A stretch of DNA of 59,780 bases from Bacteroidaceae bacterium (GTDB lineage: Bacteria; Bacteroidota; Bacteroidia; Bacteroidales; Bacteroidaceae), in assembly GCA_017617575.1 (NCBI GenBank), contig JAFZVY010000139.1, positions 1-59,780 of the forward strand. The letters are read 5' to 3'. Made by a program: the position numbers and the translations under genes. Positions 42,125-50,666 of this stretch are shown here, in pieces (position 1 is the stretch's first letter; every line of letters begins with the position of its first letter). The notes below the pieces were generated by a model. That model was not told where the DNA came from. It did not search any database and worked only from the letters and a program-made list of their open reading frames with translations.

Positions 42125-43471
42125 ATGAAACTTGACGCTCTTACGGCCGTTTCACCAATAGATGGTCGCTACCGAAGCAAGACTGACGCCTTGGCTTCTT
42201 ATTTCTCAGAATACGCACTTATCAAGTATCGTGTGCGTGTGGAAATTGAGTATTTCATAACTCTTTGCGAATTGCCACTTCCTCAGTTGAAGTCGTTCGA
42301 CCATGCAATGTTCGAACCACTTCGTGATATCTATCGCAACTTTACGGAAGAAGATGCACAGCGTGTGAAGGACATCGAAAAGGTGACTAACCACGATGTG
42401 AAGGCTGTTGAGTATTTTATCAAGGAACAGCTTGATAAGATAGGCAATTTCGAGGCTTACAAGGAATTCATACACTTCGGACTTACAAGTCAGGACATCA
42501 ACAATACATCAGTTCCACTTTCAATCAAGGACGCCCTTGAGGAAGTGTTCTACCCACAGGTGGAAGAACTCATCGCTCAACTTCAGGAGTATGCAGATGA
42601 GTGGAAAAACATCTCTATGCTCGCTAAGACTCACGGACAGCCAGCTTCCCCTACTCGACTTGGCAAGGAAGTAATGGTTTACGTCTATCGTCTTACAGAG
42701 CAGCTCAACCAACTCAAGGCTTGCAAGATTACAGCTAAGTTTGGTGGCGCGACAGGTAACTACAACGCTCACCACGTGGCATACCCAGAGTATGACTGGC
42801 GTGAGTTCGGTAATAAGTTCGTTGCAGAGAAGCTCGGTCTTCAGCGTGAGCAATGGACAACACAGATAAGCAACTACGATAACCTTGGTGGCGTCTTTGA
42901 TGCCATGAAGCGTATCAACACAATAATCATCGACCTTGACCGTGATTTCTGGATGTATGTATCCATGGAATACTTCAAGCAGAAGATTAAGGCAGGTGAG
43001 GTAGGTTCTTCAGCTATGCCTCACAAGGTAAACCCAATCGACTTCGAGAACTCTGAGGGTAACCTCGGTATGGCAAATGCAATCCTTGCATTCCTCAGCC
43101 AGAAGCTTCCTGTAAGCCGTCTCCAGCGTGACCTTACAGACTCTACTGTTCTCCGCAACGTCGGCGTGCCAATGGGTCACATGGTCATCTCAATCCAGTC
43201 AACCCTCAAGGGTCTTCGCAAGCTCCTCCTCAACGAGGCTGCCATCAACCGCGACCTTGACGAGTGCTGGGCAGTATGTGCCGAGGGTATTCAGACAATC
43301 CTCCGCCGTGAGGCTTATCCACATCCATACGAGGCACTCAAGGCACTTACACGTACAAACTCAGCCATCACGGAAGAGTCTATCAAGACATTCATCGAAG
43401 GTCTCGACGTGTCTGAGAGCGTAAAGGCAGAGCTACGTGCCATCACTCCACATTCTTACACAGGAATGTAA
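42125..43471 (+). CDS. purB: adenylosuccinate lyase PurB
   Basis: 448 residues. Fumarase/aspartase superfamily enzyme that cleaves SAICAR and adenylosuccinate in purine synthesis. Signatures: LTAVSPIDGRYRSKTDALASYF, FGLTSQDINNT, LAKTHGQPASPTRLGKE, GGATGNYNAHH and the superfamily loop GSSAMPHKVNPIDFENSEGN (about residues 295-315). Full length. Codon use is strongly biased. Single gene. Confidence 0.96.
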   Translation: MKLDALTAVSPIDGRYRSKTDALASYFSEYALIKYRVRVEIEYFITLCELPLPQLKSFDHAMFEPLRDIYRNFTEEDAQRVKDIEKVTNHDVKAVEYFIKEQLDKIGNFEAYKEFIHFGLTSQDINNTSVPLSIKDALEEVFYPQVEELIAQLQEYADEWKNISMLAKTHGQPASPTRLGKEVMVYVYRLTEQLNQLKACKITAKFGGATGNYNAHHVAYPEYDWREFGNKFVAEKLGLQREQWTTQISNYDNLGGVFDAMKRINTIIIDLDRDFWMYVSMEYFKQKIKAGEVGSSAMPHKVNPIDFENSEGNLGMANAILAFLSQKLPVSRLQRDLTDSTVLRNVGVPMGHMVISIQSTLKGLRKLLLNEAAINRDLDECWAVCAEGIQTILRREAYPHPYEALKALTRTNSAITEESIKTFIEGLDVSESVKAELRAITPHSYTGM

Positions 43472-43735
43472 GCAAAGTGAATCAAGAATTAAGAGTTAAG
43501 ATTTTGCCAAACAAAAATCAATAAAGACTTAGAGTAAAAACATCTTAGGCTTTAATTCTTATTCTTTTAAGAAATAGCGAACAGAGTAAAATACACTTTT
43601 CACTATTCACTTTTCTCTTAAGCATAGAAACAATAAACTAAACACATAATTTTTTAACTTAAAAATTTTTCATAGCCCGCTACTTTAGAATCCTATTTTA
43701 TTTCGGGTGAAAAGAATTTATTATTATTACGTATT

Positions 43736-45166
43736 ATGAGTGAATTAGATGAGTGGCAGGGAACTCCTGCTGAAAGCAATTCTGAAAATGCTAACGGTGG
43801 CCGTGAGGGCTATCGTTCTTATGGTAACCGTGAGAATGGTTATAGTTCTAATGGTCGTGGAGACCGTCCACAGCGTCCTCGCTTCAATCGTAGCAGCGAG
43901 CGTGTAACTTACGGTGGCAACACAGGTGGCGACCGTGGTTTCCGTCCAGCAGGTTTCGGTGGAGCAAGTGAGGAAGGTGGTAGCCGTCCAAGCTATAACG
44001 CTGGACAGCGTTCTTCATACAATAACAACAGAGGAAACTACGGTGGTGGAAACTACGACAATGGTCAGGGCGGATATCACCAGCAGCGTCCTTCATACAA
44101 TAGCAACCAGGGTGGTGGCTACGGTAATAACCGTGGTGGCTACAATCAGGGTGGCAACAACCGTGGTGGTTACAACCAGGGCGGTCGTGGTGGCTATAAC
44201 CAGGGTGGTAACAACCGTGGTGGATACAACCAGCAGGGTCGTGGCGGTTACAACCAAGGTGGCAACAACCGTGGCGGATACAACCAGCAGGGTCGTGGCG
44301 GATACAACCAAGGCGGACGCGGTGGCTACAACCAGGGCGGACGTGGCGGATTCAACAATAACAACCGTCAGCGCGGTGGATATGATCCAAATGCTAAGTA
44401 TAGCATGAAGAAGCGTATCGAGTACAAGGAGTACATCGAGGATCCAGACGCACCAATCCGTCTTAACAAGTTCCTTGCTAATGCTGGCGTTTGCTCACGT
44501 CGTGAGGCAGACCAGTTCATTCAGGCAGGTGTAGTTAAGGTAAACGGCAACGTGGTAACTGAGCTTGGTTCTAAGGTACAGCGTACAGACGAAATCCACT
44601 TCCACGATCAGCTTGTTTCAATCGAGAAGAAGGTATATGTTCTCCTCAACAAGCCAAAGGATTACGTTACTACATCAGACGATCCACAGCAGCGTAAGAC
44701 TGTCATGGAGCTTGTAAAGAACTGCTGCCGTGAGCGTATCTATCCAGTAGGCCGTCTCGACCGTAACACAACTGGTGTTCTTCTCTTCACTAACGATGGT
44801 GACCTTGCTTCTAAGCTTACTCACCCTAAGTTCCTCAAGAAGAAGATTTACCACGTTACTCTCGACAAGAACTGTACAGCAGCTGACATGCAGCAGATTG
44901 CAGAGGGTATCACCCTCGAGGATGGCGACATCCACGCAGACGCAATCTCTTACGCTTCAGATACAGACAAGAAGCAGATTGGTATCGAAATCCACTCTGG
45001 AAAGAACCGTATCGTTCGTCGTATCTTCGAGAGCCTCGGATACCGAGTTTGCAAGCTCGACCGCGTAATGTTTGCAGGTCTTACAAAGAAGGGACTCAAG
45101 CGTGGCGACTGGCGCTACCTCACAGAGCAGGAAGTTGCTATGCTTCACATGGGAAGCTTCGAGTAA
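43736..45166 (+). CDS. RluB-type rRNA pseudouridine synthase with RGG/NQGG low-complexity N terminus
   Basis: 476 residues. Residues about 1-222 are disordered and made of repeats such as RGGYNQGGNNRGGYNQ and YNQQGRGG, rich in G, N, R, Y and Q. Then an S4 RNA-binding domain (about 238-285, IRLNKFLANAGVCSRREADQ) and the pseudouridine synthase domain with the catalytic Asp in YPVGRLDRNTTGVLLFTNDG (about 336-355) and KNRIVRRIFESLGY. The core matches RluB/RluE/RluF enzymes acting on 23S rRNA. The extension resembles eukaryotic RGG and prion-like domains, which bind RNA and condense. Own promoter region, followed by a hairpin near 45196-45227. Confidence 0.93.
   Translation: MSELDEWQGTPAESNSENANGGREGYRSYGNRENGYSSNGRGDRPQRPRFNRSSERVTYGGNTGGDRGFRPAGFGGASEEGGSRPSYNAGQRSSYNNNRGNYGGGNYDNGQGGYHQQRPSYNSNQGGGYGNNRGGYNQGGNNRGGYNQGGRGGYNQGGNNRGGYNQQGRGGYNQGGNNRGGYNQQGRGGYNQGGRGGYNQGGRGGFNNNNRQRGGYDPNAKYSMKKRIEYKEYIEDPDAPIRLNKFLANAGVCSRREADQFIQAGVVKVNGNVVTELGSKVQRTDEIHFHDQLVSIEKKVYVLLNKPKDYVTTSDDPQQRKTVMELVKNCCRERIYPVGRLDRNTTGVLLFTNDGDLASKLTHPKFLKKKIYHVTLDKNCTAADMQQIAEGITLEDGDIHADAISYASDTDKKQIGIEIHSGKNRIVRRIFESLGYRVCKLDRVMFAGLTKKGLKRGDWRYLTEQEVAMLHMGSFE
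44110..44350 (+). repeat. tandem repeats encoding GGYNQGG/RGG units
   Basis: Repeats of about 18-30 bp (GGTGGCTACAACCAGGG variants) encode the low-complexity region; silent differences between units show it is an old, protein-selected repeat. Confidence 0.8.
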
Positions 45167-45252
45167 TCTAACGTATAACGAATAAAGAGTAGGCTCTAGT
45201 TCTTCTAGTTCAATCTAGAACAACTAGGGCTTCTCATTGAAATAACAAACAC

Positions 45253-46674
45253 ATGAAAAGAACTAAGATTGTGGACCTCCTCCAGAGAAGGGATTTTGGA
45301 GCAGAGGTTACTGTAATGGGTTGGGTTCGTACAAAGCGTGGCAGCAAGGCTGTCAACTTCATCGCCTTGAACGATGGTTCAACAATCAACAATGTTCAGG
45401 TCGTAGCTGACGTAGAGAAGTTCGACGCTGAAATGTTCAAGACTATCACTACTGGTGCTTGTCTCTCAGTCACAGGTACTATGGTAGAGTCTATCGGTTC
45501 AGGTCAGGCTGTAGAGGTACAGGCAACAGACATCAAGGTCTTTGGAGAGTGTCCAGCAGACTATCCAATGCAGAAGAAGGGACAGTCATTCGAGTATATG
45601 CGTCAGCACGCTCACATGCGTCTCCGTACAAATACTTTCGGTGCTGTAATGCGCATTCGCCACAACATGGCAATGGCAATACACACTTACTTCCATAACC
45701 ATGGCTACTTCTACTTCCACACTCCACTTATCACAGCATCCGACTGTGAGGGAGCAGGACAGATGTTCCAGGTTACAACAAAGAACCTCTACGACCTCAA
45801 GAAGGACGAGAACGGTTCTATCATCTATGACGATGACTTCTTCGGAAAGCAGACTTCACTCACAGTATCTGGTCAGCTTGAGGGAGAGCTTGGTGCAACT
45901 GCACTCGGACAGATTTATACATTCGGTCCTACATTCCGTGCAGAGAACAGTAACACACCTCGCCACCTTGCAGAGTTCTGGATGGTTGAGCCAGAGGTAT
46001 GCTTCATCGACATGGACGACCTCATGAACCTTGAGGAAGACTTCATCAAGTTCTGTGTAAAGTGGGCTCTCGACAACTGTAAGGACGACCTTGAGTTCCT
46101 CAACAAGATGATTGACAAGGGACTTATCGAGCGTCTTGAGGGTGTGCTCAAGGAAGACTTCGTACGTCTCCCTTACACTAAGGGTATCGAGATTCTTCAG
46201 GAGGCAATCAAGAACGGCAAGAAGTTTGAGTTCCCATGTAACTGGGGCGACGACCTTGCATCTGAGCATGAGCGTTACCTCGTAGAGGAATACTTCAAGA
46301 AGCCAGTCATCATGACTAACTACCCAAAGGCAATCAAGGCATTCTACATGAAGATTGACGACAAGAAGCCAGTCTTCAATGGTAAGGAGATGGAAGAGAC
46401 AGTACAGGGTACAGACGTACTCTTCCCACAGATTGGTGAGATTATCGGTGGTTCAGTTCGTGAAGAGAACTACGACAAGCTCGTAGGAGAGATTGAGGCA
46501 CGCAACATCCCAATGAAGGATATGTGGTGGTATCTCGACACACGTAAGTTCGGTTCATGTCCTCACGGAGGATTCGGTCTCGGTTTCGAGCGTCTCATCC
46601 TCTTCGTTACAGGTATGCAGAACATTCGTGACGTTATCCCATTCCCACGTACTCCAAAGACAGCAGAGTTCTAA
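45253..46674 (+). CDS. asnS: asparaginyl-tRNA synthetase AsnS
   Basis: 473 residues. Class IIb synthetase: N-terminal OB-fold anticodon-binding domain (about 1-105; [23 protein letters not shown]), then the catalytic core with motif 1 near [20 protein letters not shown], motif 2 in [23 protein letters not shown]-type sequence ([19 protein letters not shown]) and motif 3 [16 protein letters not shown]. Asn specificity is supported by [15 protein letters not shown]. It charges tRNA-Asn. Follows the pseudouridine synthase gene by 86 bp and has its own terminator. Confidence 0.97.
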   Translation: MKRTKIVDLLQRRDFGAEVTVMGWVRTKRGSKAVNFIALNDGSTINNVQVVADVEKFDAEMFKTITTGACLSVTGTMVESIGSGQAVEVQATDIKVFGECPADYPMQKKGQSFEYMRQHAHMRLRTNTFGAVMRIRHNMAMAIHTYFHNHGYFYFHTPLITASDCEGAGQMFQVTTKNLYDLKKDENGSIIYDDDFFGKQTSLTVSGQLEGELGATALGQIYTFGPTFRAENSNTPRHLAEFWMVEPEVCFIDMDDLMNLEEDFIKFCVKWALDNCKDDLEFLNKMIDKGLIERLEGVLKEDFVRLPYTKGIEILQEAIKNGKKFEFPCNWGDDLASEHERYLVEEYFKKPVIMTNYPKAIKAFYMKIDDKKPVFNGKEMEETVQGTDVLFPQIGEIIGGSVREENYDKLVGEIEARNIPMKDMWWYLDTRKFGSCPHGGFGLGFERLILFVTGMQNIRDVIPFPRTPKTAEF

Positions 46675-46699
46675 TCAATTGGGACGTTACATATATATA

Positions 46700-46730
46700 A
46701 AGGTGTCAAGACTATATGTCTTGACACCTT
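46700..46730 (+). terminator. terminator of asnS
   Basis: 12-bp arms AAGGTGTCAAGA / TCTTGACACCTT, then TTTGTTTTT. Confidence 0.88.
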
Positions 46731-46814
46731 TTTGTTTTTACTTAATCTTTTATCGACGAGACCGCTTCCCCAAGTTTTATTTTAAGCCATTGGTACACCA
46801 CCCATGCAAAATAA

Positions 46815-46830
46815 ATTGTTGCGCAACAAT
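46815..46830. repeat. 16-bp perfect palindrome ATTGTTGCGCAACAAT
   Basis: Fully symmetric, without a loop, between convergent asnS and the YolD-like gene. Its symmetry suggests a dimer-binding site or a weak terminator; no partner regulator is evident. Confidence 0.45.
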
Positions 46831-46845
46831 ATTCTCAAGAACGTA

Positions 46846-47055
46846 CTAATTTAATTCTATACTTAAATACATATCGCCTTGTTGCATGAGGTTCTCATTC
46901 TCTGCTTCGTCGATGCGCTCGCTGTGTCCAGACAAGGCTTCGAAGGCTGAGAACTGTGCAGCTCGTGACATCATCGACATACGTGGATGATGATTGGATA
47001 CGGGATGCGGCAAATCTATGATGTCGCTATAATCGTCTTCTTTTTCTTCCTTCAT
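46846..47055 (-). CDS. YolD-like partner of a Y-family polymerase
   Basis: 69 residues. Sequence YSDIIDLPHPVSNHHPRMSM followed by SRAAQFSAFEALSGH resembles the short YolD-like proteins encoded with UvrX/UmuC-type polymerases in Firmicutes. It overlaps the polymerase stop codon (ATGA), so translation is coupled. A UmuD-like regulatory or clamp-targeting function is an inference; no peptidase motif is present. Confidence 0.75.
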   Translation of the reverse strand: MKEEKEDDYSDIIDLPHPVSNHHPRMSMMSRAAQFSAFEALSGHSERIDEAENENLMQQGDMYLSIELN

Positions 47056-48563
47056 GCTTTGTGTCCTCCTATTTGTGAGTTACGTTCCTTGGCAGTTGCA
47101 CCTTCTGCAAAGTTTATACCGTAGAGAATGGAATTCTTGCCAAATCGTTTCTTTATGGCAAGCTGTGCTTCTTGTATGCGCCGCTCTTTTTCCTGTCGCT
47201 TGCGTTCCTTTTCCCTTGCTTTTATCTCTTCCTGATAATCTACGAATAAGTCTAGTTGAACGGCTTTTACTTGTTTACTCTTTTCTTCCTCCTCTATAAC
47301 GTTATTGGCTGAAATGTTCAGACGACGAATAAGCAAGTTGGGATTGACAATCTTGTCATAGAGCGAAAGTGTAGCTTCGACAATCTGCCTTGACGATGAC
47401 GTGTGTTCGTTGAGTCGTACCACACCATTTGCTTTTTTCGGTACTTGCCTACCATAATAGTCGTACTTAACAGGTCCATCGTATTTTACGTTCACTTCGG
47501 GATTGTTTATATTCACGGCATCGTAACCGATATAAAGTCCTAGTTGGTCAGTGACGCGACGTCCTTCGACAAGTCTGAGAGCCATGTCTATAGCCATTTC
47601 CTGCACCACGACACGAGCCTTTGCCCAGTCGTAAGGACAAGTGAGAACCTGTCCACTACTATATGAGTTCGTGGTAGGTCGGTATGCCTTGATGTAGTCA
47701 ATGGTACATGGTTCCCATCCCCATGCATGGTCAATGAGTAACTCTGCTTGTACACCAAACATCTTGTACAATAGATTTTCGTTTTCAAGCGACAAACGTG
47801 CAAGTTTTCCCATCGTGTCTATGCCTATATTTGCAAGTCGCGCTTCCGTCCCCCTGCCCAAACGCCAGAAACTGGTGAGAGGCTTGTGGTTCCAGAGAGT
47901 CTTACGATAGCTCATTTCGTCAAGCTCGGCTATGCGCACTCCGTCCTTGTCGGCAGGGATGTGCTTGGCTACAATATCCATTGCCACCTTGCATAGGTAG
48001 AGATTCGTTCCAATGCCAGCCGTGGCGGTAATGCCTGTGGTCTTTAGCACGTCACGTATCATAGTCATGGCAAGTTCGTGAGCCGTCATCTTGTATGACT
48101 TGAGGTAAGTCGTAGCATCTATGAACACCTCGTCAATGCTATACACGTGCATATCCTCTGGCGCAATGTATTTGAGATAAACCTTATGGATGATGGCACT
48201 CATATCCAGATAGTGCGCCATGCGCGGAGTAGCAACGATATAGTCCACTTTATACTCAGGATGATTCCTAAGAACCTTGTCATCATACGACGTTCCCTTG
48301 ACCTGACCTTTACACTCAATGTAACGCTTGGCATTTACTTCCCTTATGCGTTGAGACACCTCAAACAGACGTGCCCTACCACCCAAGCCATAAGACTTGA
48401 GCGATGGCGTAACAGCAAGACAAATAGTCTTCTCCGTACGACTTGCATCAGCCACGACAAGATTGGTGGTCAGTGGGTCAAGCCCTCTAGCCACGCATTC
48501 CACGGAAGCGTAGAACGACTTCAAGTCTATAGCGATATATTGACGCTCAGTTTGTTGTGCCAT
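47052..48563 (-). CDS. Y-family translesion DNA polymerase (UmuC/UvrX-like)
   Basis: 503 residues. Palm motifs with catalytic acids: YIAIDLKSFYASVECVARG (Asp about residue 13) and VYSIDEVFIDAT (Asp/Glu near 143-144). Finger region RTEKTICLAVTPSLKSYGLG; helix-hairpin-helix SFWRLGRGTEARLANIG; little finger and a C-terminal coiled, charged tail (KAREKERKRQEKERRIQEAQ). Length exceeds DinB (about 350), so it belongs to the UmuC/UvrX-type. Cotranscribed with a YolD-like gene. The promoter box TACCTTTACG (complement near 48591-48600) is back to back with the vsr promoter. A LexA box was not evident. Confidence 0.9.
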   Translation of the reverse strand: MAQQTERQYIAIDLKSFYASVECVARGLDPLTTNLVVADASRTEKTICLAVTPSLKSYGLGGRARLFEVSQRIREVNAKRYIECKGQVKGTSYDDKVLRNHPEYKVDYIVATPRMAHYLDMSAIIHKVYLKYIAPEDMHVYSIDEVFIDATTYLKSYKMTAHELAMTMIRDVLKTTGITATAGIGTNLYLCKVAMDIVAKHIPADKDGVRIAELDEMSYRKTLWNHKPLTSFWRLGRGTEARLANIGIDTMGKLARLSLENENLLYKMFGVQAELLIDHAWGWEPCTIDYIKAYRPTTNSYSSGQVLTCPYDWAKARVVVQEMAIDMALRLVEGRRVTDQLGLYIGYDAVNINNPEVNVKYDGPVKYDYYGRQVPKKANGVVRLNEHTSSSRQIVEATLSLYDKIVNPNLLIRRLNISANNVIEEEEKSKQVKAVQLDLFVDYQEEIKAREKERKRQEKERRIQEAQLAIKKRFGKNSILYGINFAEGATAKERNSQIGGHKA

Positions 48564-48565
48564 CT

Positions 48566-48748
48566 ATTTCTTCTCTTGTTATAAATTTGGGCGTAAAGGT
48601 ATGCAAAAAAAAGGATTTTTCCATAACTTTGCAGCGAATATTGGTTGGCTTACAAAGCTATGTTAGTAAGCACCCTAAAAACTTTGGAACAAACATTCCG
48701 AAAGAACAAAAAAACTTAAAAACTCACAAACTTAAAAACTTACAATCC
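48566..48748. promoter_or_regulatory. divergent promoters of the polymerase and vsr genes
   Basis: Leftward TACCTTTACG near 48591-48600 and rightward CATAACTTTGCAGCG near 48621-48634. The remaining part holds a tract of the ACTTAAAAACTCACAAACTT family (48708-48745). Confidence 0.5.
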
Positions 48749-49288
48749 ATGCCTACTTCGCTGCAACGACATAATAACATGGCTGCCATTCACAGCAAGG
48801 ACACCAAGCCTGAGATGGTTGTCCGTCGTTACTTGTGGAGTCACGGTTTCCGCTATCGCCTTAACCATTCACGCTTGCCGGGTAAACCAGACATTGTGCT
48901 AAGGAAATACAGGACGTGCATCTTTGTCAACGGCTGCTTCTGGCATGGGCACAACGTGGCAATAACGGAAACAACAGCCGATGCCGTAATAGACAACAGC
49001 GAATGTTGCAAGATTCCGAAATCAAACCGTTCATTCTGGTTGAAGAAGATTTGTCGCAACCAAGAGCGTGACCGCGAGGTGCAACAGAAACTTGCAATGA
49101 TGGGGTGGCATTGTGTTACCGTATGGGAATGCCAACTATCACCCAAGCAGCGGGAACAGACACTTGCATCTCTTGCATACACCCTCAACGGCATATATCT
49201 TGACGACCACACCGTAAGTCATTACATCATCCCGGATGATGATGGACTCATGGTTGCAGAAGACGACGCTACGGATTATAATAAATAG
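48749..49288 (+). CDS. vsr: very short patch repair endonuclease Vsr
   Basis: 179 residues from ATG 48749. Features of the family: NNMAAIHSKDTKPEMVVRRY and LWSHGFRYRL near the N terminus, LPGKPDIVLRKYRTCIFVNG and CFWHGHN with catalytic Asp and metal-binding His/Cys, and KKICRNQERDREVQQKL toward the C terminus. Vsr nicks at T:G mismatches produced when 5-methylcytosine deaminates, so it normally accompanies a Dcm-type methylase. No methylase or restriction gene is in the window. The C-terminal tail is longer than in E. coli Vsr (about 156 residues). Confidence 0.93.
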   Translation: MPTSLQRHNNMAAIHSKDTKPEMVVRRYLWSHGFRYRLNHSRLPGKPDIVLRKYRTCIFVNGCFWHGHNVAITETTADAVIDNSECCKIPKSNRSFWLKKICRNQERDREVQQKLAMMGWHCVTVWECQLSPKQREQTLASLAYTLNGIYLDDHTVSHYIIPDDDGLMVAEDDATDYNK

Positions 49289-49350
49289 TACATATATTAA
49301 CCCAAAACGGGAGGAGATGTGTGGTCTATGATAAGAACGTAATAACAAAA

Positions 49351-49381
49351 AGAGAGACAACAAATGGTTTGTTGTCTCTCT
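49351..49381. terminator. bidirectional terminator between vsr and tRNA-Val
   Basis: 14-bp arms AGAGAGACAACAAA and complement, 3-nt loop, with A and T runs on both sides. Confidence 0.88.
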
Positions 49382-49387
49382 TTTTTA

Positions 49388-49402
49388 GTGGGCGTTGACG
49401 GA
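49388..49402. repeat. 15-bp duplication of the tRNA-Val 3' end
   Basis: GTGGGCGTTGACGGA occurs here and again at 49435-49449, across the 3' end of the tRNA gene. The copies are 47 bp apart in direct orientation. Confidence 0.75.
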
Positions 49403-49435
49403 GTGTCTTATTGACGAACTGTCATCGTCACTGCG

Positions 49436-49510
49436 TGGGCGTTGACGGATTCGAACCGCCGACCCTCTGCTTGTAAGGCAGATGCTCTGAACCAGCTGAG
49501 CTAAACGCCC
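49436..49510 (-). tRNA. tRNA-Val (anticodon TAC)
   Basis: 75 nt on the minus strand. Acceptor GGGCGTT pairs with AACGCCC, D arm GCTCAGCTGGTTCAGAGC, anticodon arm CTGCCTTACAAGCAG with TAC, T arm GGCGGTTCGAATCCGTC; discriminator A. CCA is not encoded. A promoter box TACCTTTGCACC lies on the minus strand at 49538-49549. Confidence 0.97.
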
Positions 49511-49537
49511 GGTAGATGAGTGTATCTGTTTCTCAAA

Positions 49538-49549
49538 TGCGGTGCAAAG
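49538..49549 (-). promoter_or_regulatory. promoter box for tRNA-Val
   Basis: Reverse strand CCTTACCTTTGCACCGC, matching TAnnTTTG, 30 bp before the tRNA 5' end. Confidence 0.55.
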
Positions 49550-49736
49550 GTAAGGAGTTGTGAGCAAATATCCAAATGTTTTGCGTATTATTTTCGCAAG
49601 ATGATTGTATCGGTTGGAATACGTCATGCTAAATGTTAATAAAATTTAATATCTATTGTTCGCCTCACATATTATTTTGCTACATCCTCTTATAATTGTA
49701 TATTTGCTCTGTTTTTTGAAAAATCTAAATGAATAT

Positions 49737-50432
49737 ATGGTTAAAGAGATATATAGTTGCCTTGTGGCATCATTATTGTTTGTGTTGACCTTTACGTCTT
49801 GCTCTGATTCCTACACCGTCAGCGGTACGTCGTTGCAGACTGTTCTTGAGTCTAACACGGCTTATCTGGAATACAACAAGGGTTCAGAGATTATTAAGGT
49901 CGATTCGTGCGAGATTGTTCACGGCAAGTTCTCCATGAGCGGAAGCGTGGATTCCGTCATGTGCGTCATCCTCAACCTTGGCGTGTGCCAGTTGCCAGTG
50001 GTACTGGAGAAGGGCGACATCAAGGTGAGCCTTCAGAACTCACTCATAAAGGTTGAGGGTACTCCTCTTAATGATAAGTTGTACGTGTTCCTTAATTCTC
50101 GTGATTCCCTTACCATGCAGTTGGCAGAGTTGCCACATAGGGAGTCAGAGCTTATCCTGAGCGGTATTGACCATGACGAGATTCTCCGTCAGCTTGGTGA
50201 AGACGAGGCAGAGCTTAGGGTGGCACTCGACAAGTTGGAGACTAAGTTCATCACGGACAACTTTGACAATGTTCTTAGCGTCACTTGGTTCCTTCAGCTT
50301 TGCGACCAAGAGTTCAGCAAGTACGGACGTCCTATGACAAACGGTCAGATTGAAGAGATATACAGTCTTGCTCCTGACAACTTCCGCGAGAATCCAATGA
50401 TTAAGAACTATATGGATTCAGCTAACAAGTAA
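49737..50432 (+). CDS. DUF4369-like lipoprotein
   Basis: 231 residues from ATG 49737. Signal MVKEIYSCLVASLLFVLTFTSC with Cys 22, then SDSYTVSGTSLQ. The opening (YTVSGTSLQTVLESNTAYLE, IIKVDSCEIVHGKFSMSGSV) matches the N-terminal DUF4369 beta-domain of Bacteroidetes thiol-disulfide lipoproteins, but the thioredoxin domain that usually follows is absent; the C-terminal half is helical (LRVALDKLETKFITDNFDNV). Its promoter TATATTTGCTC is near 49698-49708 and a terminator follows. Confidence 0.8.
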   Translation: MVKEIYSCLVASLLFVLTFTSCSDSYTVSGTSLQTVLESNTAYLEYNKGSEIIKVDSCEIVHGKFSMSGSVDSVMCVILNLGVCQLPVVLEKGDIKVSLQNSLIKVEGTPLNDKLYVFLNSRDSLTMQLAELPHRESELILSGIDHDEILRQLGEDEAELRVALDKLETKFITDNFDNVLSVTWFLQLCDQEFSKYGRPMTNGQIEEIYSLAPDNFRENPMIKNYMDSANK

Positions 50433-50515
50433 GTTTTTAAGTTTGTGAGTTTATGAGTTTTTAAGTTTTTGCAAAAGACTCATATTAGCAACTTACAGAA
50501 ACTAAGGCACAACAA

Positions 50516-50545
50516 AAGGGCTTGCATCACTTGATGCAAGCCCTT
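50516..50545 (+). terminator. terminator after the DUF4369-like gene
   Basis: 14-bp arms AAGGGCTTGCATCA and complement, 2-nt loop, then CTTGTTTTTTT. Confidence 0.88.
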
Positions 50546-50571
50546 CTTGTTTTTTTATAAATGAAAATCTC

Positions 50572-50651
50572 TAAACTCAGAGAGCACTGAGTTTTTTAAA
50601 ATATCTAAAACTTCATTTACAATCTATGAGTACTCCGTGCTCTCTGTGTTT
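50572..50651. repeat. inverted repeat of the CACAGAG family
   Basis: Left AAACTCAGAGAGCACTGAGT (50572-50592) against right ACTCCGTGCTCTCTGTGTTT (50631-50651). Same repeat family as inside 37953-38033 and 56440-56570. Confidence 0.6.
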
Positions 50652-50666
50652 TCGATAAAACTAATC

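Noticed and set aside
44093-44311. Val/Thr-rich frame antisense to the RGG region
   Set aside because: An artefact of the tandem repeats of the pseudouridine synthase gene.
49737-50432. Complete thiol-disulfide oxidoreductase (DUF4369 plus thioredoxin)
   Set aside because: No CxxC active site or thioredoxin fold follows; only the N-terminal domain type is present.
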